In this document: piece by piece, positions 27,474-36,304 of the stretch | How the letters are laid out: each line of letters begins with the position of its first letter | Numbering within the stretch: the first letter of the stretch is position 1 | DNA from: Salegentibacter agarivorans | Lineage (GTDB): Bacteria; Bacteroidota; Bacteroidia; Flavobacteriales; Flavobacteriaceae | Direction: 5' to 3' | Assembly: GCF_900113135.1 (NCBI RefSeq) | Contig: NZ_FOOH01000010.1 | Coordinates: forward strand, 93,519-157,518 | DNA length: 64,000 bases | Made by a program: the position numbers and the translations under genes | Notes under the pieces: model-generated | Database searches by the model: none | What the model was told of the DNA's origin: nothing | The model's input: only the letters and a program-made list of their open reading frames with translations

Positions 27474-30435
27474 ACTATTTCTCATAATATTTTTATGGTT
27501 TAATTTCGCCTTTTCTCAAAATTATCCCACTAAAAATTATACTGCAGCCAAAGATTTACCAAATAAGTCGGTTAGATCCATACTAATTGACAGTAAAAAT
27601 AGTCTATGGATAGGTACTGAAAATGGTATAGTTAAAAAGGAGAATGACGAATTTCAATATTTCTTTGAAGAGGATGGCTTAGCTCAAAACAGCTGTTGGG
27701 CCATTGCAGAAGACAAAAACGGCAAATTATGGTTTGGTAGCTACGGAGAAGGGCTTAGTGTGTATGATGGTTATAAATTCAAAATTCTCTCAGAAAAAGA
27801 TGGATTGGTTCACAACCAAATAACCAAACTGTTTACTTCCGGGAACTATATGTATGTAGGAACCAGTGATGGCGTTTCTCTTATAAATTTAAATACTTTC
27901 AAAGTAAATTCTTTAAAGACTCCGGCCGGGAAGGAGCTTTTCAGGGTTCAGGATTTTTTTGAATACCAAAACCAAATCTACGTGGTCACGTATAGATCTG
28001 GGATCTTCAGGATTCTAAATGAGGAGGAGCAGACCGCTTTGGTTAAAGTAAATAAGCATAAATTTATTTATTCCGTTTTCCCAGATAATGATAGTATTTA
28101 CAGCAGTAATAAAGGTTTTTTCACGAAAAGTCATCTTCCCGATTACGTGAGTGAAAAGGATTCTATTCCTTTAGAAAAAAGCGGAACTTCCATTATCTGG
28201 GATTATGCAAAAACAGACGACCATAGAATTTTTACTGCGGCCTGGGGCATTTACGATACTAACGGAGGAATTTATGAATTGGTAGAGGAGCGATTAATAT
28301 CCAGGGCTTCTGAATTTAATATATCTAGCAAAGAAGTTATTTCCCTGGCCTATGATTCAAAATTTGAAAAGTTATATGCAGGAACCCGGGATGCCGGGTT
28401 ATTTGAAATAGCTTTAAATCCCCAGATTAAAATTCCTGAACTACCGGGTAAGAATATTATTGGATTTGCGAGAACAGAAAAAACTTCCGCAGTATTATTC
28501 CACGATGGAATCGTATTAAAAAGAGCTGGAAATGAGCAAAAGATTACTTTATCACAGTTTAAAAATTGGCAGGAAGAATATGTATTGAATACTGCCTTGC
28601 CTTTACCTAAACATAAAGATGATTTCTACGAACTGGATTATTCTACAAAGGCTGCCGATATCAATTTTTATGATATAAAAGTTTTTAAGGATACGTTTTG
28701 GATAAATACCAATATTGGAGTGTTTGCCATAAAAGATTCGGGGGAATTGCATCGGTATTTACCATTGCATTCAGAAGAGATCAATTTTACAAAAACGGGG
28801 AATCTTATAGAAACCAATCCTTACGGCGGCGTTAGAGTGTATAGTGACCTGGAACTTTTTAAATATACCCACTTTGAAAAGGAAAACCCTCAAACTCCTA
28901 CTATGGTGGTGAGTAGTTTGCAGAGGGGAAATAAAACTTATTTTTTGTCTGTTTTTTCCGGTCTTTATGCCTGGGAGAATAATCGTTTTGAATCCTATTT
29001 AGAAAACGGAATATGGAGCGAAAAAAAATTAAAGCACATCACAGGTTTAGGAAGGGATCTCGCCATTTCAAATGAGTTCGGTGACGTGTTTATCGTTAAT
29101 GATGATGAATCATTCAAAATTCAAAAGAAAATTCCCAGGGCCAAAATTCAGGGAAACTCTATTTCTTTTTTAGAGAATTACCAGGGAACTTTAATTATTG
29201 GCACAGAAAAAGGATTAACGCTCTACAAAAATGGCCGATATATATTTTTGGATAAAGAACAGGGCCTCGAGCAACCTTTACTGAGTGCTGAAGTGACTCA
29301 AAGCACTTTATCTATAGGAAGCAACAATGGGTTTTATAATATAGATCTTGATGCCGTAAAGGATTCAACTACTCTGGTAGATCAAATAGAACTGAAAGAA
29401 ATTTTCATCAATAATAATAAATTTTCTTTGGGATCATCTGCTGAAAGAGAGAAGCTAAAATTGAAGTACAATGAAAATACAGTATTGCTTAAATTTAGCA
29501 CAAACGCGCACCCTTATCCTAATAAATTAAAATATCAATACCGGTTAAATGAGGAGGAACCCTGGAGTCTTTCATTTTCCAGGCCAGAAATTTTCCTGCC
29601 TTCGCTACCAACAGATAATTACGAGCTAGAGGTGAAAGTATTAGATGAAAGTACAGGTTTAAGTTATACCCAGGCCTTACTAAATTTAACTGTGCTTCCG
29701 CCCTTTTGGAAAACCTGGTGGTTTGCCTTACTTAGTATAAGTATTATAGTTATGGTAGTTTATAGCTTTTATAAATTTCAAATAAGGCAGGCCAGAAAGT
29801 TTGAAGCACAAAAAGGCTTGATCCAAAAGCGTTTTGAAGAAACCAAAATGGAAGCTTTACTGGCGCAAATGAATCCGCATTTTATCTTTAACGCGATGAA
29901 TTCGATTCAATATTATATTATGGAAAGTGATATAGATAAGGCCACTATATTTTTAGGAGATTTTTCAAAATTGATCAGGTTAAACCTGGATCACTGTACC
30001 AAGCCAACTATTTTATTGAGTGAGGAAATTGAATATTTGCAATCCTATATTAGGGTTGAAAATACACGATTTAATAATCGAATTAAGGTAATATTTGAAA
30101 CAGATCCTTTAATTGATCCGCAGGCGATAGAAATCCCTACTATGCTTTTACAAACTTTCGTGGAAAATGTTTTTGTTCACGCTTTTCCACCTGGTGTAAG
30201 TAATCCAACCTTAAAAATTTCTTTTAAGATGCTTTCAGAAGATGTTCTGCAATGTAAAATAGAAGATAACGGAATTGGATTTTCTGAAAATTCATCTAAT
30301 AAACTTCACGAGTCCAAAGGAGTTTCCCTCGTAAAAGAGCGATTAGCACTACTGGGTTACAATGTGAAGGAAGCAGTTGAAATAATTTCCGCTAAAAATG
30401 AAGGGACTTCTGTCTCCATTAAACTTGAAGTATAA
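27451..30435 (+). CDS. Beta-propeller (reg_prop/Y_Y_Y) LytS-type histidine kinase
   Basis: A 994-residue sensor kinase. After a signal peptide (ends FAFSQ) about 600 residues form periplasmic two-bladed-propeller repeats (NSLWIGTENGIVKK, GKLWFGSYGEGLSVYDG, YMYVGTSDGVSLI, LIIGTEKGLTLYKNG). A Y_Y_Y domain follows (LKYQYRLNEEEPWS), then one transmembrane helix (about 751-771). The cytoplasmic part is a His_kinase domain with AQMNPHFIFNAMNSIQ (His about 810) and an ATPase domain (DNGIGFSE). Unlike hybrid sensors of many PULs it has no fused receiver or HTH and works with the LytTR protein upstream. No transporter or hydrolase operon adjoins, so the signal is unknown. Confidence 0.9.
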   Translation: MPFYKTIKLFLIIFLWFNFAFSQNYPTKNYTAAKDLPNKSVRSILIDSKNSLWIGTENGIVKKENDEFQYFFEEDGLAQNSCWAIAEDKNGKLWFGSYGEGLSVYDGYKFKILSEKDGLVHNQITKLFTSGNYMYVGTSDGVSLINLNTFKVNSLKTPAGKELFRVQDFFEYQNQIYVVTYRSGIFRILNEEEQTALVKVNKHKFIYSVFPDNDSIYSSNKGFFTKSHLPDYVSEKDSIPLEKSGTSIIWDYAKTDDHRIFTAAWGIYDTNGGIYELVEERLISRASEFNISSKEVISLAYDSKFEKLYAGTRDAGLFEIALNPQIKIPELPGKNIIGFARTEKTSAVLFHDGIVLKRAGNEQKITLSQFKNWQEEYVLNTALPLPKHKDDFYELDYSTKAADINFYDIKVFKDTFWINTNIGVFAIKDSGELHRYLPLHSEEINFTKTGNLIETNPYGGVRVYSDLELFKYTHFEKENPQTPTMVVSSLQRGNKTYFLSVFSGLYAWENNRFESYLENGIWSEKKLKHITGLGRDLAISNEFGDVFIVNDDESFKIQKKIPRAKIQGNSISFLENYQGTLIIGTEKGLTLYKNGRYIFLDKEQGLEQPLLSAEVTQSTLSIGSNNGFYNIDLDAVKDSTTLVDQIELKEIFINNNKFSLGSSAEREKLKLKYNENTVLLKFSTNAHPYPNKLKYQYRLNEEEPWSLSFSRPEIFLPSLPTDNYELEVKVLDESTGLSYTQALLNLTVLPPFWKTWWFALLSISIIVMVVYSFYKFQIRQARKFEAQKGLIQKRFEETKMEALLAQMNPHFIFNAMNSIQYYIMESDIDKATIFLGDFSKLIRLNLDHCTKPTILLSEEIEYLQSYIRVENTRFNNRIKVIFETDPLIDPQAIEIPTMLLQTFVENVFVHAFPPGVSNPTLKISFKMLSEDVLQCKIEDNGIGFSENSSNKLHESKGVSLVKERLALLGYNVKEAVEIISAKNEGTSVSIKLEV

Positions 30436-30678
30436 CGATAACTTTAAGATTCCATACGTTTACTAAACAAGCATGCGCCGCTTTAACAAAATCTTTAGTT
30501 TTATAACAAATTAGAGTAGGTGGCAGCTACACCTTAATTGGGTGGTTTTCAAAGAAAATATTATGAGTAGGGTCGTTCTATTTTTGAAGCTACAGTAGAG
30601 GTCACTTCTCTAATCTTTTTTTATTCTTTCTGATTGAAGTGCGTCTAAATCACTAGATCGCAAAATTTGGTTAGTTAC

Positions 30679-31344
30679 TTATTTTACTTTGTATAGCGTT
30701 GTAACCAAAATTCCTTTAAAGCCGTGCGACTTAATTGATAATAACTGTTTCTCTTCCTCAACTAAAAAGTTAAACGGCGGCGCTAAAAGGTTTACACCAC
30801 TTTGCTTTTTTAGTCTTATTCCCTGTCCTGAGATAATATCTTTATTGGGTTCAAAATCTTCTTTAGGTAAATGCTCTGTTAGAATAACATATTTATAGTC
30901 ATATAACTTTTCCACTACACATTTTATTTCAGCATTCGATAAATGTTGTAGCACCTGTCTTAGAATTGCACAATCCCCTTTAGGCAAATTATCTTTTGCA
31001 ATATCCAAAGTATGAAATTCTAAGTTATCGGCTTTAAACGCCTGTTTGTTATGAGTTATAAGATCTGGAACTATATCTATAGCTATATACTTTTGAGCGT
31101 ACTTCACCAATTTTTTACCAATATTAAAATCGCCGCAACCCAGATCACAAACAACCGCTGGTGTTTCGATTTTTTCTAAGAAACCGGATACTATAGTTAT
31201 ATAGGGATTTACTACCTCAGGATGATGTGAGCCCAAACCAGAGTGAAATTCATATTTATTACCACCCCAAAGATTGTTTTCATAAATCTGCGCCATGGCA
31301 GCCTTTGTTGGCCACGGCTTTTTTATTTTTTTATTTTTTGTCAT
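30679..31344 (-). CDS. Class I SAM-dependent methyltransferase
   Basis: A 221-residue cytoplasmic protein with a Rossmann methyltransferase core. Motif I is VVCDLGCGDFNIG, motif II AIDIVPD, and later LRQVLQHLSNAEI. The N-terminus is rich in Lys and Trp. It is a lone leftward gene between a kinase gene and decayed sequence. The methyl acceptor is unknown; the short length and no extra domain fit small-molecule or glycan methylation. Confidence 0.75.
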   Translation of the reverse strand: MTKNKKIKKPWPTKAAMAQIYENNLWGGNKYEFHSGLGSHHPEVVNPYITIVSGFLEKIETPAVVCDLGCGDFNIGKKLVKYAQKYIAIDIVPDLITHNKQAFKADNLEFHTLDIAKDNLPKGDCAILRQVLQHLSNAEIKCVVEKLYDYKYVILTEHLPKEDFEPNKDIISGQGIRLKKQSGVNLLAPPFNFLVEEEKQLLSIKSHGFKGILVTTLYKVK

Positions 31345-31477
31345 TTTAAATGATAAAAACCTGGTTATTATTCTATGGAATTGTATAGATCAAAGTAAAG
31401 AATAAAAACTGGGCCAGTTTATAGGTTTTTGGCTTTAAAATACCTTTTTTATCTTCATAATTTACTGGCGGTCTGTT

Positions 31478-31659
31478 ATAAAGAAATTCTTACTTCCTAA
31501 GTTCTTATTTTTCATATTTTTTGTTTTGCACAGAAACCTATAGAAACCAAATGGCAGACCGAAGATTCTCTGAAGATCCTGGGACTTACTGAAATCCGCC
31601 AGAGAGATAGTTTCAGAAATAATCGATTAATCCCAACAGAAAATCAAGAAAAATACTAA
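31478..31659 (+). pseudogene. Decayed start of an exported-protein gene
   Basis: In one frame from an ATA at 31478 the sequence reads IKKFLLPKFLFFIF; after a one-base shift in a T-tract (about 31515-31525) it continues FCFAQKPIETKWQTEDSLK to a stop at 31657. Joined, this is a good signal peptide with an Ala-Gln cleavage site and a mature start, so both an ATG-to-ATA change and a frameshift are likely. Further coding-like bits (LALQQNFEDLLLDRTVIL at about 31739-31792, ending in a stop soon after) may be the same broken gene. I do not recognise the family. Confidence 0.45.
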
Positions 31660-31679
31660 AACGTTTTAGTATTTTTCTT
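31646..31679. promoter_or_regulatory. Perfect palindrome containing a LacI-type operator
   Basis: The half AGAAAAATACTAAAAC is followed at once by its exact reverse complement; with one more A/T pair on the outside the palindrome is 34 bases. Its centre CTAAAACGTTTTAG (31656-31669) matches the operators at 36220, 44333 and 44759. It overlaps the stop codon of the remnant frame. As RNA it could also act as a terminator because T's close the right arm. Confidence 0.6.
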
Positions 31680-31923
31680 AGTTTTATTGTTTCCGTTTAA
31701 AAATCAAAATAAAAAAGACAGAGGAGACATCATTAAAACTTGCTTTGCAGCAGAACTTTGAAGATTTACTTTTAGATCGTACTGTAATCCTCATAAAAAC
31801 ATTTCGGTAAACCAGCAAATTACCGGGAAACGTATTAGCCCAGGGAACTGAAATCCATAATTCAGAGGTTTGTTTCTGAATTTATTACTTATATAATTTA
31901 ATTCAATTGAAAATTACCGAATA

Positions 31924-32874
31924 ATGAAAAAAAGTATATTTTATCTATTTACGTTTTGTATCGTTTCATTTTGTATAACAGGGTGTAAGGTAAAGCAGGA
32001 ATCATCTTCTTCGCCTGCTGAAGTTGTTATTAAGTCATTTCCTAAATTTTTAAATGAAGCTCATAGAGGGGCAAGCGGCCTTAAGCCTGAGAATACGATT
32101 GTTGCAATGACTAAAGCTATAGAAGAGGGAGCAAACGTAATTGAATTGGATGTACATATAAGTAAGGATAAAAAGGTAGTAGTGACCCATGATCCTCGTA
32201 TAAATCGGTCAATTAGTTTATTGCCTAATGGTGAGGAATTGGAAGAGGGAAATGCTGAAGAATATGCTGTCTACCAGATGAATTATGCTGATATTCGAAA
32301 GTATGATGTAGGTAGCAAGTTTTACTCAAGAAATGGTCAAAAGACAACAAAAGCTCACATACCATTACTCAGTGTACTTATAGATTCGGTAGAGCAATTT
32401 GCTGCGGAAAATAAATATCCGAAAGTGATCTATAATATTGAGATTAAAGCAACTCCCGAAAAAGACGGGATTTATCAACCTGCTCCCCCAGAGTTTATAG
32501 ACCTGATAATGGAAGTTATAAGAGAACAAGATTTAGGCTATGACAGGTATTATTTACAATCGTTTGATTTTAGACTGCTTCAGCAAATTAAGAAGGATTA
32601 TCCTCAGGTTATAACTGCATTCTTAACCGGTAATAAAGAAAATTCACTGGAAGAAAATATAAATAAACTTGGGTTTACCCCCCAGATTTATAGTCCAAAT
32701 TTTAATTTGGTAAAGCCAGATCTTGTAGAAAAAAGTCACAAAGCCGGGATGAAGCTTGTACCGTGGACAGTGAACGCGGAAGCTGATATGGAAAGATTAA
32801 TTGACCTTGGTGTAGATGGAATTATTACTGATTACCCTAATCGGTTAAATCAATTAATACAACACTCAAAGTAA
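31924..32874 (+). CDS. Glycerophosphodiester phosphodiesterase lipoprotein (second copy)
   Basis: A 316-residue GDPD-family lipoprotein (leader ends SFCITGC). Catalytic motifs are AHRGASGLKPENT, VIELDVHISKD and VVTHDP, all intact. It shares long similar blocks with the protein at 714-1643 (for example YNIEIKAT, IYSPNFNLV, PWTVNAEADMERLIDLGVDGIITDYP), so the two are paralogues. It lies 126 bases before the GH2 gene and about 245 bases behind a LacI-type operator, which may link it to the mannan locus. Substrate is inferred only from family. Confidence 0.9.
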   Translation: MKKSIFYLFTFCIVSFCITGCKVKQESSSSPAEVVIKSFPKFLNEAHRGASGLKPENTIVAMTKAIEEGANVIELDVHISKDKKVVVTHDPRINRSISLLPNGEELEEGNAEEYAVYQMNYADIRKYDVGSKFYSRNGQKTTKAHIPLLSVLIDSVEQFAAENKYPKVIYNIEIKATPEKDGIYQPAPPEFIDLIMEVIREQDLGYDRYYLQSFDFRLLQQIKKDYPQVITAFLTGNKENSLEENINKLGFTPQIYSPNFNLVKPDLVEKSHKAGMKLVPWTVNAEADMERLIDLGVDGIITDYPNRLNQLIQHSK

Positions 32875-33000
32875 AAAAGTTCACATTTCTTCTGAATAAA
32901 TAATTGAGGCTCAAATAATTTAAAACCCGTTTATTATCCATATTTTGATTAAATATTTCGGTTTTAGTTTAATAAATCATAACTCCTAAAATTAAAAATT

Positions 33001-34815
33001 ATGAAGTTGATAAAAGTAAGTGTTTTCTCCTTTTTAGTACTATTCTCATATTCTATGTTTTCCCAATGGCAGCCTGCCGGGGATAAATTAAAAACGGAAT
33101 GGGCGAGCGAGCTTGATCCTGAAAATATCTTACCAGAATATCCACGCCCAATTATGAAGCGTGAACAATGGAAAAATTTAAATGGCCTTTGGGACTACAG
33201 TATTACAGATAAAAATAGTGCTCCTTCTAAAATTAATGATGGAGAAATATTAGTGCCATTCGCGGTTGAATCCAGCCTATCTGGAGTAATGAAAAGGGTA
33301 GAACCGTCACAGGTTTTATGGTATAAAAGAAATTTCACCATACCAACAGAATGGGATGGTCAACGAATTAATTTAAATTTTGGTGCGGTAGATTGGAAAG
33401 CCGATGTATGGATAAACGATATAAAAATTGGAAGTCATACAGGAGGATATGTACCGTTTTCCTTTGATATAACTCCTTTTTTAACAAAAGGAGAGCAGGA
33501 AATAAGTGTGAAAGTGTGGGACCCTACAAATGAGGGGCCGCAGCCTAGAGGAAAACAAGTTAGAGAACCAGAAGGAATATATTATACACCTGTAACGGGC
33601 ATATGGCAAACCGTATGGTTAGAACCAATGAACCCTAAAAGCTTTAAAAAAATCAATTTCACTCCTAATATTGATAATAACACGGTTAAATTGGAGGCCG
33701 AGACTACAAATTTAGAAACTGGAGATATTATTGAGGTTATAGTTTTAGAAGACGATAAAGAAATTACTAGGGCAAAATTCGCCGCTGGAGAAAGTTTAGA
33801 GATCCTATTGGAGGATCCAAAACTATGGTTTCCTGAGACTCCTTTTTTATACCGAACTATTGTTAAGCTAATAAGTAATAAAGAGACCGTAGATGAGGTA
33901 AAGAGCTATTTTGCAATGCGTAAAATTTCTAAAAAAAGAGATGAAAATGGGATAGTTAGAATGCAGTTAAATAATGAAGATTACTTTCATTTTGGGCCTT
34001 TGGACCAGGGTTGGTGGCCAGATGGTCTCTATACAGCTCCTACCGATGAAGCTTTGAAATACGATATTTTAAAGACAAAGGAGATGGGGTATAATATGAT
34101 ACGAAAACACGTTAAAGTTGAACCAGCTCGTTGGTATACCCATTGTGATGAACTGGGCATCTTAGTATGGCAGGATATGCCAAGCGGAGATGAACAAAAA
34201 GACTGGCAAATGCGGAAATATTTTGAGGGTAATGAATTGGTAAGGTCTAATGAATCAGAAGAAATTTTTAGAAAAGAGTGGCAGGAAATCCTTGATTATC
34301 TTATGCCATATCCAAGTATTGTTGTTTGGGTTCCATTTAATGAAGCCTGGGGGCAGTTTAAGACAAAAGAAATTACAGAATGGACCAGTAATTACGATTC
34401 AACCAGACTTATAAATTCTGCTAGTGGGGGGAACCATTTTCAAACAGGAGATATTCTGGATTTACATCAATACCCAGACCCGCAATTATATTTATACGAT
34501 GCAAATAGGGTTACTGTTTTAGGCGAATATGGCGGAATTGGATTCCCTATGGAAGACCATCTTTGGGCAAGTGATAAAAATTGGGGTTATGTAGAATTTA
34601 AAAGTAGTAAGGAAGTTACTGATAAATATATTGAATATGCAGAAACCCTAAAAGATCTTGTTCGTTCCGGTTTTTCTGCTGCTGTATATACGCAAACCAC
34701 AGATGTGGAAGGGGAGGTAAACGGTTTAATGACTTACGATCGTAAAAAAGATAAAATGAATATTAAAAGAATTAGAAAAGTAAATCAGGAAGTGATAAAT
34801 ATCCTGAAAGATTAG
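33001..34815 (+). CDS. GH2-family glycoside hydrolase, secreted
   Basis: A 604-residue exported GH2 enzyme (leader ends SMFSQ). Order: sugar-binding jelly roll (about 40-215; KNLNGLWDYSI, VLWYKRNFTIP, GSHTGGYVPFSFDIT), immunoglobulin-like domain (about 215-310), TIM barrel (about 315-600). The catalytic acid is Glu448 in PFNEAWGQ and the nucleophile candidate is Glu509 in LGEYGG. It lacks the extra C-terminal domains of large beta-galactosidases. In an N-glycan/mannan locus it might remove a beta-linked residue such as core beta-mannose or beta-galactose; the specificity cannot be read from the sequence. It ends at its own terminator. Confidence 0.85.
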   Translation: MKLIKVSVFSFLVLFSYSMFSQWQPAGDKLKTEWASELDPENILPEYPRPIMKREQWKNLNGLWDYSITDKNSAPSKINDGEILVPFAVESSLSGVMKRVEPSQVLWYKRNFTIPTEWDGQRINLNFGAVDWKADVWINDIKIGSHTGGYVPFSFDITPFLTKGEQEISVKVWDPTNEGPQPRGKQVREPEGIYYTPVTGIWQTVWLEPMNPKSFKKINFTPNIDNNTVKLEAETTNLETGDIIEVIVLEDDKEITRAKFAAGESLEILLEDPKLWFPETPFLYRTIVKLISNKETVDEVKSYFAMRKISKKRDENGIVRMQLNNEDYFHFGPLDQGWWPDGLYTAPTDEALKYDILKTKEMGYNMIRKHVKVEPARWYTHCDELGILVWQDMPSGDEQKDWQMRKYFEGNELVRSNESEEIFRKEWQEILDYLMPYPSIVVWVPFNEAWGQFKTKEITEWTSNYDSTRLINSASGGNHFQTGDILDLHQYPDPQLYLYDANRVTVLGEYGGIGFPMEDHLWASDKNWGYVEFKSSKEVTDKYIEYAETLKDLVRSGFSAAVYTQTTDVEGEVNGLMTYDRKKDKMNIKRIRKVNQEVINILKD

Positions 34816-34872
34816 TTTTATGGTTTTCATAAAACTTGCTTTAAAGAAATAACATTTTGGAATTTGACTTTA

Positions 34873-34917
34873 AGAAAATATCGGTTTTTTAAATAAAGAG
34901 CCGAAATTTTCTTTTTA
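34873..34917 (+). terminator. Intrinsic terminator after the GH2 gene
   Basis: AGAAAATATCGG pairs with CCGAAATTTTCT (one internal mismatch) around an A/T-rich loop, followed by TTTTTAT. The remaining bases of the 34816-35143 gap must hold the lacI-type gene promoter; no CTAAAnCGnTTTAG site is seen there, so autoregulation is not evident. Confidence 0.65.
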
Positions 34918-35143
34918 TATCCTAATCGTAAAAATATGTAAAAAGCAAATTTTTCGGTTTTTTTCTTTATTTTACTTAAAGATTCTAATCAAAAAGGCAT
35001 ATTGATAGAGTTTTATTCCTCTAATAATAGTAATTTAATTAATTATTCTTATTTTCTTTGTTGAACAGTGAAATTTAATATTAATTAAATCCGGCTTAAG
35101 AAGATTTCAAGCCAGGGTGCATATTATTAACAGGGGCATATTT

Positions 35144-36175
35144 ATGAAAAAAGCTAAAAAACATTCTGTAAAAGGAATTGCAGAAAAATTAAACATTTCA
35201 CCTACTACTGTATCTTTTGTTCTTAATGGGAAAGCTAAAGAGAAGAAGATATCTGATGAGATGATAGAAAGGGTTTTAGCTTACGTAAAAGAAATAAATT
35301 ATAAACCCAATCAACTTGCACAAAGTTTACGTACAGGAAAATCCAAGATTATAGTTTTTATGGTAGAAGATATTTCAAACCATTTCTTCGCCAGTATAGC
35401 CCGAAAAATAGAAGATCTGGCCTACGAACAGGATTATAAGGTACTCTTTTGTAGTAACGAGAATAAAGATAAAAAATCCAGGGATCTTATTCAGCTTTTT
35501 AAAGATAGACAGGTAGATGGGTATATTATAAACCCTAGTCCTGGGATAAAAAAGGATATAGAAGCTTTAATCCAGGAGGATATCCCTGTGATATTATTTG
35601 ACCGTTATTTTCCAGGTTTAAAAACTCATTTTGTGGGTATAGATAATGAAGAAGCCTCCTACAAAGCGACGCTTCATTTAATTGAGAATGGTTTTAAAAA
35701 AATTGGGTTTATTACTCTTGCCACTACACAAACTCAAATGGCAAATAGAAAAAAAGGTTATTTAAAAGCTACAAAAGAGCATGGGCTCTCAGAGAGGGTT
35801 CTGGAAATTGAGTTTGAGGCAGGGAACCCCCAGAGTAAAAAAGAACTTATCAAAGAATTTATATTTAAGGAAGACCTTGATGCTATTTATTTTTCTACAA
35901 ATTATCTAACACAAAGTGGATTGGAAGTTTTCAAAGAGAATTCACCAGAGCTTATTGATAAATTTGGTATTCTGACTTTTGACGATCACGAATTTTTTAA
36001 AATCCACACCCCTACAATTTCAGCAATAGCTCAGCCTAAAGATGCGATGGCTTCAGAACTAATGAAGTTAATGTTGATGCTACTTAAGAAGTCAACTAAA
36101 GATTTACCTCCTAAAGAGATTATATTAAAAACGGAGTTATTACCGCGTCAATCCACCCTTCTAAAAAATCATTAG
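35144..36175 (+). CDS. LacI-family transcriptional regulator of the mannan locus
   Basis: A LacI/GalR-type repressor of 343 residues. The N-terminal helix-turn-helix and hinge (VKGIAEKLNISPTTVSFVLNG, YKPNQLAQSLRTGKS) are followed by a periplasmic-binding-protein-like effector domain (IIVFMVEDISNHFFASIARKIED, VILFDRYFP, HFVGIDNEEASYKAT, FGILTFDDHEFF). I start it at the ATG at 35144; a longer frame would begin with GTG at 35117 and only add VHIINRGIF. It is directly followed by the GH76/GH92 operon with a matching operator at 36220. Its effector is probably a mannose-containing sugar or sugar phosphate (inference). Confidence 0.93.
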   Translation: MKKAKKHSVKGIAEKLNISPTTVSFVLNGKAKEKKISDEMIERVLAYVKEINYKPNQLAQSLRTGKSKIIVFMVEDISNHFFASIARKIEDLAYEQDYKVLFCSNENKDKKSRDLIQLFKDRQVDGYIINPSPGIKKDIEALIQEDIPVILFDRYFPGLKTHFVGIDNEEASYKATLHLIENGFKKIGFITLATTQTQMANRKKGYLKATKEHGLSERVLEIEFEAGNPQSKKELIKEFIFKEDLDAIYFSTNYLTQSGLEVFKENSPELIDKFGILTFDDHEFFKIHTPTISAIAQPKDAMASELMKLMLMLLKKSTKDLPPKEIILKTELLPRQSTLLKNH

Positions 36176-36219
36176 TTAATTCCTTAGGAAATTTTCAGTC
36201 AAATTAACATTTTTTTAAA

Positions 36220-36241
36220 CTAAAACGATTTAGTATATTAG
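36220..36241 (+). promoter_or_regulatory. LacI-type operator joined to a promoter -7 box (GH76/GH92 operon)
   Basis: CTAAAACGATTTAG (36220-36233) is a near palindrome with the AAnCGnTT core typical of LacI-family sites, followed directly by TATATTAG (36234-36241). The same string, including flanking TTTTTTAA on the left and CTT on the right, recurs at 44759. The overlap of operator and promoter fits repression by steric block. Confidence 0.7.
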
Positions 36242-36304
36242 CTTCAATCTTTTAGAAAGTATTATTGATAGCCGCATTAAATGCGACATAAAAATTATGT
36301 TATT

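Larger units (their letters stand above)
31345..31923. other. 579-base gap holding gene remnants and one operator
   Basis: The stretch between the methyltransferase and the second GDPD gene has no intact gene. It contains the decayed reading frame at 31478-31659, a 34-base perfect palindrome at 31646-31679, and short coding-like pieces up to about 31860. Confidence 0.5.

Noticed and set aside
32920..32975. Weak LacI-type half-sites (AAAACCCGTTTATTA, CGGTTTTAG) before the GH2 gene
   Set aside because: They lack the symmetric CTAAAnCGnTTTAG core and the TATATTAG box of the other sites.
35117..35143. Longer LacI-family regulator starting at 35117
   Set aside because: It would use GTG and add nine residues before the helix-turn-helix; the ATG at 35144 is the natural start.
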